The notes beneath the pieces were generated by a model. It saw only the letters and a list, made by a program, of their open reading frames with translations. It had not been told where the DNA came from and made no database searches. Shown here in pieces: positions 24,937 through 35,159 of a stretch of DNA of 64,000 bases; the first letter of the stretch is position 1; the number at the start of each line of letters is the position of its first letter. A program made the position numbers and the translations under genes. The stretch is from Torreya grandis (taxonomy: Eukaryota > Streptophyta > Pinopsida > Cupressales > Taxaceae): positions 3,288,001-3,352,000 of the forward strand of contig JARHVA010001426.1 in NCBI GenBank assembly GCA_037957365.1, written 5' to 3'.

Positions 24937-25889
24937 AGTATCACCTAATATAAAATGAAGGTAGAAAGGAGGATTTTTATTTTATTTTACCTTAGTTTTT
25001 TACAAATTTAACATATTATTTACTTTATTTACTTATTTCTTATTTTACTGATCCGAATTAGTTAAGACAACACCTTCTTTCTCAACTAGTTTTGGAGATA
25101 ATTTGAGAGATGAAAGCTTTTTGATAAGCATATATTTTTACCCTAGGATGGAAAGAGAATCCCACCTGATAATTTTGATATTATAATTCTTCATCTGATC
25201 CACTATACTGAACTGAGATCCACCAACCTTTGGTTTCACTTTTTGAGGCACTAGCCACTCACGAACTAGAGGTATTCAATGAACATTGCTAACCTCTATA
25301 TTCTGATTTTTTTGAGTTGTAAGGGTAGAAAGTTTCTATTTTTTAATCTTAGAAATAAAATTAAGAGTAATAAATAATTTTTAATCTCTTTATCCTCATC
25401 AACAGTTCTTCTTTTAGCTCTATTTATAGCTATAACTTGGTCACTTGTATTGTTAGTTTCAACACTCTGAGTAAAAGTAACATGATCATCCACTTGCTAA
25501 TTTACATTAATGGCATTGGGATACCATTTAAATCATTGAGTCTCTAATTTTTATGTCAAACTTGTATCTTAGAACTGATCTCCTTGAAAATAAAACTCTT
25601 CTTGTGTCATTTGTGATATAGTGATGTTTTGTGATACCAAGGCTTGGTTTTGAACATCATTGAGATTTGAGGACTGCCAACCTAAATCATGCATCAAGTT
25701 GTTATGAGGTGGGGTGAGGATAATTAATTTTTAAGTATAAGGAACATTAGTATCAAGGTCAACATATGGCTTAGATAGAGTTATGGCTCTTTATGTTTCA
25801 TAAGGTGGTCTATTCTATCTGAAACCTTGATAAAGATGCCTTTAATCTTTGAAAGGTTGATAGGTGGTCTAATTTTGTTGTTGATGGGG
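24937..25889 (-). other. Gag-protease linker region of element A
   Basis: Minus-strand translation gives broken, low-similarity stretches, among them SQVSEIGELKGLL near 25950 and AINRAKRRTVDEDKEIKNYL near 25380. Position and composition (Pro/Ser/Gln-rich upstream, charged downstream) fit the variable linker between gag and protease. I see no zinc knuckle. Confidence 0.5.
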
Positions 25890-26600
25890 CATATTATCCT
25901 AAAATTTTTGTCTCTTGAGTTACAATATTTCATTCCTAAAGGATTATAACAAGCCTTTTAACTCTCCTATCTCACTAACTTGACTAGTAGGGGCTGCAAT
26001 TTGAGCTTGAGGTGATGGAGTATGAGCTAACGATGGAATTTGAGGAACTTAAGAAACTTGAGGGGATGGTATAGAATTTAGTTCTAAGAATATAGGAATT
26101 GAAGTCCTTGGAGAAAGCTTACCATCTTGTATCAATCTATTCTCTACCCTTATTGTAACCTCTTAAGTATCTGGTAAGGTAACACCACCCATTGACTGTA
26201 TCATCACACTAATGTCAGAGTTAAGGGATTTTAAACAGTAAAGAAATGAATATTCAAGGGATGAAAAAATAAACATAGGTATCCTAGTCCATGTATTTTG
26301 GAATCTAAGATTAAAATCAGACATGAACTCATGAGGAGCTTTATTTATGGTAGTTAACTATTCAACTAAAGAGAGGTGGTCAAATTTGTCTTCAAATTGC
26401 TTGACTTAGGCTACACCCAATTCATCTTAGGTAGAAATGGAGTTAAGTGGTAGGTTTATATACCAATATAACTATTTTATTTTTAAGGAAGAAATAATTA
26501 ATCTAATAGCAACATTATCCTCAACAACATTATGGATTGAACATAGATTAACTACATCTTGCATATGCTTAATAGGGGTTGTTTGATTTTCTCCTAAGAA
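25890..26600 (-). pseudogene. Gag relic of element A
   Basis: The minus strand carries the retrotransposon gag pattern. HMQDVVNLCSIHNVVEDNVA and WYINLPLNSIST are followed by QFEDKFDHLSLVE, a TAG stop, LTTINKAPHEFMSDFNLRFQ, NTWTRIPMFIF and FLYCLKSLNSDISVMIQSMG. Then comes a Pro/Ser/Gln-rich segment (PQIPSLAHTPSPQAQIAAPT). Gag would form the virus-like particle. The sequence aligns residue by residue with the gag of element D, including the TAG codon (26358-26360 here, 62383-62385 in D). Other stops appear where Gln codons are expected. Confidence 0.8.
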
Positions 26601-26989
26601 TAATGGGATGCGCTTGAGGGTAGACATCAAAATGTCATAAAATTGGGCTACCTCTATTGAATGGAATAAACACTTGGATTTTGATAGCCATTTGGATAGT
26701 GGGGGTTGTAGTGATTAGAATAGTAGGATAACCAGGAGATAAATATTATTTTTGAGGATATGGGTTTGTCCTACTAAACCTTGATCTTTTATATGATGTA
26801 GAATACAAATCAATTAATTAAAAAGGAAGACCTTTCCTATCTGACCTCATAGTAACCTTTGGCATGAAATAATTTCCTAAATGATGCTACGAACCCTGCA
26901 ACCTAAAGAATCTTTAGCTTGTGATGAAGATATATATTCTCCTCTACTGCAAATGCTTCTCCTCAGCTCCAAACTTCATCTATGCCAAG

Positions 26990-27020
26990 GAGTAAGTGAC
27001 CCATTAGGCATACTAAAAAT
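26990..27020 (-). other. Primer binding site of element A (decayed)
   Basis: Reading the minus strand out of the 5' LTR, GGGTGTGAGTTTGATTGAAAATA is followed by ATTTTTAGTATGCCTAATGG. In element D the matching sequence is GGGTGTGAGTTAAAATAGTAACA then TTTTTTGGCATGCTTGGTGG. The alignment fixes the LTR edge and shows the site TGGCATGCYTRGTGGGAC has mutated in A. The tRNA primer is not assigned. Confidence 0.7.
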
Positions 27021-27710
27021 TATTTTCAATCAAACTCACACCCTTGTGAAGGTATTTTTAGGACTTCACAGTCTACTGAAACATGGAAAAAATCCTAGGC
27101 TATGAGTGCCCTAATCAGCAGATTGAATCTCTATATTCTAAGGGCTAGCTCCCTTTGGTGTATCAATTAGGATCTCTACTCTATGCTAAAAAATACTAGG
27201 GAAAAGGGAAGAGGGAAAAGGTAAGAAATAAAACTAAAATTAAATCCTATCTAATGATGGTGATACACCTATATTTTGGTTCATCCACTCAATTTGAGCT
27301 TCTAAAACGTTAACTAGACAAGAAAACACTGAATCTTCAACTCTAATTGACTCTTATGCATCATTATTTCAAGAAAAGGTTTTATTTGGAGATAAAATAT
27401 TGAGGGAAATGATGTAATAGGCCTAATTTAATACACTAACTAGAAACTTACATCTACTATACATTTAGCCAAAAGACATCAAACACAAAACATGATCTGC
27501 ATAATCTGATCAACTAGTATCTAGGTAAGAATCAAGACTTGACAAGGAAGAAAATTCTATCACATATGAAAATCACTAACATAAATATACTATACCAGCA
27601 CCCTATAATTTGAAAATAATACTTTTATTTATTTGAAAAGGTTACAAAACTCAATCTTGATAGAGTCTAGTCTTATCAAGAGAGGGCTCTTTTCAAGGCT
27701 AAAAAACTAA

Positions 27711-27721
27711 CGTATATAGTA
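27711..27721 (-). promoter_or_regulatory. Candidate TATA box in the right LTR of element A
   Basis: The minus strand reads ACTATATACG, aligned to TTATATAA of the left LTR, in the right place for transcription into the element. It would be the promoter of the whole element. Confidence 0.35.
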
Positions 27722-28836
27722 AAAGCATACAAAAGTAAAGAGATTGGAATTGAAAATTGGGTAGGAGATCAACTCCCACATCACACAACTCCCACTTTAG
27801 CTATCAAAAGATAACCAAGCCTTCAAATAATATCCTTTTGTCTTATGTCTTGCATGAAAAATCTATTTGGCATTGGAAAAGGATGGTGGGCCCATCTTGG
27901 ATTAATATATTCCATGCATAAAAGATACACAAAATATTTAAAGATAAACTCTATTTTATATGTTTGGAAGTTGATTTGAAATAAAGGAAAGTCCTTTTCA
28001 TGCAAAATAAGAAAAATGCATGATAAGAATTGTCTAGTCAACTCCGAATAACTCCATCCTATATGAGATGATGCTATGCCAATCCTAAGATGAATAAATT
28101 CAGTTTGAACAAGTTGAAATTGTTGAAATCCTTCAATTAACAATATAAATAAGAATATATGTGACACTTTGACAAAAATTCAACTCAAAATCAAACTCCA
28201 AATGGCCTCCACTTACGTGAAAAGGGGCTTTGAAAATTTAAGCATGCAGGAAATTCCATGTTAGCTCCTTAAATTTCCTCATCTTTTTTCTCTCGACCTC
28301 TTCATTTCTACATGTAGTCCTTTAGCCTATTTCTTTGTAGCCTTTTGTTTATCACTTTCTCATGAAAAATTCTCTTTGGTCACTTTCCCAAAATAATAGT
28401 TTTGGCATTTTCACCTGTAGACACTTCATTCAAACTTTTTGTCCATGGATTATTTCTTTAGGATTTTCCTTATGAACTTTTCCTTCAGATAATTTATCTG
28501 AAGGAATTCATGTCTTTGGACTTTTTTTATCACTTTCTCACAGATAATTTATCTGAAGGAATTCATGTCTTTAGATTTTATGAAAATTCCCCTCTACTTT
28601 ATAAAAATGCCCTTCAACTTTATGAAAATGCCCTTAAACTTTTTGAAAATTGACCCTTCATATTTTTGAAAAGAACCCTTTCCTTTGGAATTTTTGAAAA
28701 GGAACCTTTAGAACAATTGAAGTGCACTTTAGAAAAGTTGTTTTGGATAAAATGTTAAAAAAAATCCCTTTAGAAAGATATCCTTCATAATTTTTGAAAA
28801 GAACCTTTCCCTTTGGAAATACCCTTTGGAATTATT

Positions 28837-28946
28837 GAAATGGTATTTCAAAAATTTTGAAATGATCTTTTGGAACTTTTGAAATGGTCTTTCAGAATTT
28901 TTGAAATGGTCTTTTGGAACTTTTGAAATGGTCTTTGCCTTTTTGA
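28837..28946. repeat. 22-bp minisatellite in right LTR of A (5 units)
   Basis: 'gaaatggtctttYRgaactttt' starts at 28837, 28859, 28881, 28903 and 28925, exactly 22 bp apart. The left LTR has four units, so the copies have gained or lost one unit since insertion. A further short duplication, 'ataatttatctgaaggaattcatgtcttt', occurs at 28489 and 28544. Confidence 0.9.
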
Positions 28947-29510
28947 ATAGAACCCTTTGGCACTTTAAAAGTGCCCTTCAGCTTGTTGAAAAGGACCATT
29001 TCTTCAGGAAAAATACCTTTAGGAATTTTCAAAAGACCAATTCTTTCATAATTTTGACTAACTGTACCATTCAAAAAAAATGAAGTGCCCTTCAGAAAAT
29101 TTATTTTGGACAAAATGTCTGAAATAATCCATTCAAAAAGATATCCTTTGGGAAAATTACTTAAGATAAAATGTCTAAAATAATTCCTAACACTAAGATA
29201 AAAACCTTGAAAATAATGAACACTTGGTGAAAAAGAGTCTTGAAAGAAAATAAACTTGTACTTTTTCGTCATCTATTTTCTTTAAAAACTTTTTCCTTTC
29301 ACTGCTCTGATCAACATCAATACTTTCTTGCAAAGAACAAGACAAGTGAAATAAAAGACCCTAAATCACCTAAACAACCTTAAGACCTATTAACCATGGA
29401 TTATTCAAGGAATTTTTAGGACTAATTACTAACTCACAAGACAAAATGGCATGGTACATAAAGTTTTGAATGAGGTGGTAATTTGACCTGTGAGGTCAAA
29501 ATTGTCAACA

Positions 29511-30449
29511 ACTCAGTTGGAGTTAAACCTATTCAAAGAAAAAATTACTATAAAATTAACATAATATACATAAAACCAATTAATAAATTAATTTTAAACT
29601 ATAATAAAAAAACATTTAAAAATTCATTTACTGCAAACTAATGGCCATGCTCATTCTGCTTCTAATGCTTAATTAGGTCAGTGACAGGTTCAACTACATG
29701 AACATGCATGTAAAGTGATGAATAAACATGATGAGGTATCATAGAAAATGTATAAATTAGACTATCATATGTCATTTTACAACCCTAAATACACAATACA
29801 TTTACATATTTTATATTTTCCCAACTACATGTAGTATAATTAATAAAATAAATCTATTATTACATTTCAAAATTACAAGTTAATACGTACCTTTAGGAAT
29901 ACTTATGCAGATGACATTACAGTAGTGATGCTTATGTCTATCTTGGCTTATAGAGATGGAGTGTCTACTCTAGTCATCAACTAAACAAACAATGTTACTT
30001 AGTTTTCTAGAAGCTATTGAAGATATATGGCAATTATTTTTCCTTTATTAAAACAAGAGTGTATTTAATAGTAATATACTTGAATTTTCAAATCCTTAAT
30101 AGATAAATTTAAATTAAGTATAATAATAAATATACATAGATTAAATTCACATAAAGTATAATATTAACTCAAAATTTTACCTCTGTATATGTAAATGATG
30201 TTGTACTAATGTGGATGGATGTAATAGTGGATATTAAACTAGCTAGCTCCATAAATGTAAACATACGCTAAATAAGATCAAATAATGCACATATATACCA
30301 TGAAAATGAAGGAAACCCATATAACATTAAAATTACATATATATTATTCAATTAATGTGTAAATTAATTGTTAGGTTTTAAATTTTCAAATATAACTTAA
30401 ATTTAACATGAAATTTATATAAAAGATAGTTGCATGTATGTAGTGGTTG
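29511..30449. other. Unassigned A+T-rich spacer
   Basis: I see no gene or clear repeat here. Confidence 0.5.
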
Positions 30450-31430
30450 ATGTGTGCACACCCAATTTATGTGCCAAAAACTCATCAATCAATATTATAT
30501 CATCCAATACCTCTAAAGAACCAACATAATTATTTGAATGTCCAGTGCATATAGCACAATAATATCTACAAGGATGCGGTCAAGTATGAATATTACATGG
30601 AGTATCTCCAATATTGATTTTTGAAATCCTACTTGTATGTTGAATGAGTGTATTATTAAGTGCAATAAGAACATGTTGTGTGCCAATCTCCATGACATCA
30701 ATCATAATAGAAGGAATATTAGGATTAAGTGGTTTTGGGTAGGTATCCTTGTAGACTGATTAGGCACATGATGTGCACTTGGTTGATCTTACATAGAGCA
30801 TTTCCCTCAACCCTAAAACATAGCATAGTCAAAATAATTTGAAATCTCATTGAGGATAAACTCATATTAGAATTTACTTAAAAAATACAATGGTAAATCA
30901 TGGTTGTTACATGGTCGATAATCAAACACCATCCACCATCAATCCCATAAATTGGCTTTAATAAATTTATGTTGGCATCAATGGATAGAGAAATGTTTAG
31001 TGATAAGTGGAAATGGTGTATTGGTGGTTGGGCTAATGAATATGCAAAAAAATTATCTTTTTTTATATCTTTATTCTTTACATGCTATGTATAAATGTTT
31101 TTAGCATATTAATCCCTAAATATATCCCTATATGATGCCCATCTATCAATTTGACTTATTACCAAGTCAATTTGACCTAATATCAACTCTAGGGTACTGG
31201 ATAGAGAGGTGTGATGGGTGTTGATGGAAGTGGAGTCCCTCATTATCTTAATTATTTGATCAATTTCAATTTGGTTTTCCACTATATGTAAAACTATATT
31301 CTCTTTATAGCATGGGGTATCTTGTGGCACTATAGGGGATAAGAGGTTTAAATGAAAGGTTAAGAGGAGTGTTAGGTGGAGGGTTAGAAAGGAAGCCCCT
31401 TGCACTAGAGTGTATTGTTTAAAAAACACA
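30450..31430 (-). pseudogene. Unidentified degraded coding stretch
   Basis: On the minus strand one frame reads without a stop for about 200 bases near 30580-30770: PSIMIDVMEIGTQHVLIALN, then KINIGDTPCNIH; after one stop it continues PHPCRYYCAICTGHSNNYVG and DDIILIDEFLAHKLGVH. The cluster of Cys and His residues (CRYYCAICTGH) could be a metal-binding remnant. Further upstream, at 31109-31429, a 106-codon frame gives LELILGQIDLVISQID. I do not recognise the family. The two parts may not belong to the same gene. A short repeat of 'taatgtgtacgtattatgg' and 'acatgtatgcattatgg' follows at 31670-31780. Confidence 0.25.
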
Positions 31431-34400
31431 ATTATTAGTCAAATAATGTAAATAAAAAAAAATTAGGCTTGTTAGGTTTAGTTTTTTAATTCTTACCTCC
31501 TTTTTATGGTGATATCATCGATGTGGTGAGGTTTTTAGCTTTCCAACAACAATTTCATAGAAGAAAAAATAGTAGAACAAAACAAAATGTCATTATTACA
31601 CAAGATAGATCAAAGGGAAAATGTAAATGATAGGTTTAGGGGTTTGGGTTAATTTTTAAAAAAATTAACATTTATAATGTGTACGTATTATGGTTCAGTT
31701 TCCTCAAACCTAAAATTCAAATAACATGTATGCATTATGGATATAATGCCTAAAAATTATGTTCATAACACGTATGTGTTGTGGGAAATGTCCACAAAAA
31801 TATCCCCCAACTTCACTCACACACATATATACAAATATCCTTTTTAGTATATCTAGGAGGAAACGACTGATAAATAGTAACAAATTAGTTTGTTTAGGAT
31901 GACTTAGGAAGAGTGATAATAGGATAATAAATTAGATGGTAATGTTTTGTTTAGTAATAGAGGGATTTGAGGGAACTTATAGTTTGCTTATCCCATCATA
32001 TAGATAGTGGATTCTTTCAATATACTGATTAATATTCACGTGCTTTATGTGTTTGGGATTTTCAATCTAATATGTTACCTAGTTACAATCTTAGGGTAGA
32101 TCCATCATCCAATAGTGGAATCCATATTGTTATAATCTAGGAAGTTACTAGTGGTTTTAGAGGTGTCCCATACTTCTTAAAGTATTATCTTATACTTAGT
32201 TTGTAAGTTTTAGGAAGAAGAGTTTAGAAATTGATTCCCCACATTTTGGGTGGAGTTTTTTTTGTTCAACTAATTAAGGAGGCTTCATTGGGAACTTGGT
32301 GGTTCCTTCTATGTCTCTCTAGGTAAAATGATATCTAAAATTATTATTCAAACATATTAAAGGGGTATATAAATACCCACAAAGTAAATAGAAGAGGAGA
32401 TGAAGGTGGAAGAGAGGGAAGAAAAGAGGATAATGCAAAAGGATAATTAATTCATGTTGGGTTCACTAGTTTTTATAGACTTAGAAAGGAACACACTAAT
32501 ATTTTTTCACTCAACCTCTCTAGGTCTAAACAAGATTATTTATGAATGGATAAAAATAAAGATGATTGGGTTGGATAGTTTGGTGTGATTATGGGTTTTT
32601 AACATGCAAGGCAAAAATAATGTGTTGATTGGGATGAAGTATATGAATGGGATTTTAAAAAACATGATATAAGGGATGATTTTTGTGATACCAATAGATA
32701 TCAACCACACCATGTTGCTCATTAAGAATTGGGAATTTGGAGGAAATATAATCCCAAGAACCCTTGGTGTGGATTAGGATGAGCTATCAAAGTTATTAGT
32801 CAATGCTTGGCTCAGGGAATTGGGAAAAATTGGGTTACATGACTATAGTGATTTGGTTGGTGTGATAAATATTAGCATTACCATCCAATGTCATTCACAA
32901 ATTCAATTAAATATAATGAGGCTAGACCTAAGGATAAATTAAAGGAGATGGGAAGCTCAAACATGAATATTGTTCACTTGGATATCTAGAATGAAAGGTG
33001 TCTCACTATGACTAGGGGTGTTATTAGGTAGGATTTTTCATCTAAGGAATAAATATGGATAATTATAAGGTCTAAATATTGGGTGGAATGGAAAATCTCA
33101 AGTCTATGTTTGAAATCAATGTTGCCTTTAAGGGTACTTATTAGAATCAGGGCTAGTACTCTAATAAAAAGGCTTGCCTTATTGAGGTAGGGTTGCTTAA
33201 GTAGCATCATCCGGTGATGAATCAAGGTTCGTTTGAAAATTTTAAAGAATTAAGCTTGTATCAAATGTTTTTTGAAGGGTTAATTTCTATTTTTGAAGAG
33301 TGTAGGAGCAAGGTTTGGCACTCATGTTTTTTTTTTACGAGGTTTGGTTCAAATTTATTTTGTATGTTTTTGGAAAGGTTTTTAAATATAGAAATGAAAA
33401 TACCCTACTTGATGAAATGGAAAGTAATTGGAAGGGAAGGAATGAAGAGAAAAAAATGAAAGGAAAGAAATATTTTTTTCTATTTTTATACCTTATGAAG
33501 TTTTCAACAAATGCAATGTTAAAACTAAAATTTCAAACAAAAGATGGAAATGTTGATTTTCACTTTTCCAAATTTAAAAGATGCAAAATTTCAATTATAT
33601 GTGCTAAATTAATTAAAATTATTTTTATATTTTAAAATAAAGACAAATTCATACTAATGTGAAATTTATATTTTAACTATGCAAATGGGAAATGAAATCT
33701 AAAAATTAGATTGGTTTTGTCAAACATAACTTATACGTTTTCAAAAACTAATCCACATATGCAAGATAAAACAAAAGTTTTATATTTTTTTATTACTGTA
33801 TGTGAATATAAATTATTTGAGATTAAACAAATTAAAACTGAAATTTTTATTTTTTATTTGTAGCAATTTTATTTTATCATACAAATGTATAAATAAACTC
33901 TAAAATTTGTAAGTTTCTCTTTCCTTATTTTTATAGATTTTTTAAGTGATTGTGTTTTGGTGTTTACTATGAGTATATGCTATGTAAAATATAAAAATAT
34001 ATATTTTTAAATTTTATTTTACCTATTTATTTTATTCAACCACTCTACCTTGGATCTAATGTAAGTACTACTATTCTTTGAAATTCTGGTGAACCAATAT
34101 AACTATGGAAAGGAAAACAAGTATTTTCAATGCAAGAGAATGAAATGGAAGATGATTTGTTTATTTTTTGGGTTTTTATTAAATATTTTAAATTTATAAT
34201 CTCATCTATAACTAAATAAAATAATATAAACAAAAAAATTGAAAATAAAATTCTCTAATCTTATCAATGTTGAGATTAGTTGAAGGTGATGATGTAGTTG
34301 TTGATGAGTCTCCAATCCTCGGGTAGCTAGCCCATTTACTCAAATAAATACATTCATAACTATATAAAAAAAGGATGGAAAATAAATGGAAATAGATAAA

Positions 34401-35159
34401 CACAAATATGAAGAATAAATCAACTGACTATGGCTGGATTGATTCAAAAATAAGAAAAGAACATGTTGCAAGCTCAAGAAATTTCCATCTCCAAAAATTA
34501 TGCAAAATCACTAAAAGATGATTATAAACTAAACCAAAATATTTTAAAAAATAAAATCCTATGGGATATGGATCTAATATATTCTAATCTTTAATAACAT
34601 GAACAAAATTTAGATATGTAATTATTGTAAAATTTAAATACTTGTAATGAGGAAGGAGGAGTTGTGAATGGAAGCTAAACGAAATTGACTAAAAGTTTGT
34701 CAAGTTAACTTGGAAGTCAAGAAGAATTTAAAAAATAAGAATAAGAGTGAAATAGGAATTCAAATAAATGAATTCAATAATAAATAATAATAAAATCAAC
34801 TAAAACCAAGAAAAATTCATGAAAAGTAAAGTCTCAAGTTAATTTTTTTTAAACATTTCATAGGTTATGAAACCGTCATGGAAATTTAAAAAAAAAATAA
34901 CAATAGTTTAAAAAACTACCATTGTGTATTACCAAACCACCATATAAATTCACATAACCACTGTAGCGGTTAATTTTTTAGAGAAACAATTTTTTAATGA
35001 AGGCTAAATTTTTAAAATTTTAGGCAAAAGGACATACAAAATTAATTCAGAGTTTACAAAGTCTAAGGAAAAAGTAAAAGACTAGTAGAAGAGAGAGAAC
35101 TAGGTTTGAGTATATTTTAGTGGATATCATTACATAATCATTGGATTCCTCATGAAATG
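31431..35159. other. Unassigned A+T-rich region with weak coding traces
   Basis: No recognisable gene. At 32630-32720 the plus strand reads DWDEVYEWDFKKHDIRDDF and CDTNRYQPHHVAH without stops. At 32960-33200 short readable pieces follow in other frames. The open frames at 33214-33635 are Phe/Lys-rich and look like chance. A homopolymer-rich stretch at 34840-34990 contains a pair of similar phrases, 'aaccgtcatgg' and 'aaccactgtagcgg'. Confidence 0.35.

Larger units (their letters stand above)
18100..29510 (-). mobile_element. LTR retrotransposon A (Ty3/Gypsy, Tat-like), 11.4 kb
   Basis: Two direct LTRs of about 2.5 kb enclose 6.4 kb that codes on the minus strand for gag, protease, an archaeal-type RNase H, RT, RNase H and integrase, all broken. 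The right LTR is therefore the 5' LTR. A decayed primer binding site lies inside it, matching that of elements C and D. The 5-bp flanks are cctca (18095-18099) and actca (29511-29515), a target-site duplication with one mismatch. LTR termini are TGTTGWCAATT inverted repeats. The RNase H tether (WITKVMEYDVEI..TKLIRGKGL) and the extra RNase H indicate the non-chromovirus Tat/OTA branch rather than a chromovirus. I see no chromodomain. The element is old: the LTRs differ at many sites, stops are frequent and integrase lacks a catalytic Asp. Confidence 0.9.
27021..29510 (-). repeat. 5' LTR of element A (right copy), 2490 bp
   Basis: Direct-repeat partner of 18100-20614. The right edge ends attgtcaaca|actca. 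The left edge reads tattttcaatcaaactcacaccc where the other LTR reads tgttgtcaattagactcacaccc, so the terminal TG has become TA. Weak similarity may extend some 100 bp further left on both copies; the primer-site alignment argues the edge is at 27021. Open frames at 27823-28167 and 28892-29272 lie within the LTR and are not conserved as genes. Confidence 0.9.

Noticed and set aside
26870..27020. Possible extension of the right LTR of element A by about 100-150 bp to the left
   Set aside because: There is some word-level similarity with 17970-18099, but the alignment of the LTR end and primer site with element D sets the edge at 27021.
28892..29272. 126-codon minus-strand open frame
   Set aside because: It lies within the right LTR of element A and partly consists of the 22-bp minisatellite; the left LTR does not preserve it.
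33214..33635. Two overlapping plus-strand frames (81 and 106 codons)
   Set aside because: Phe/Lys-rich with overlapping alternatives and no motif.
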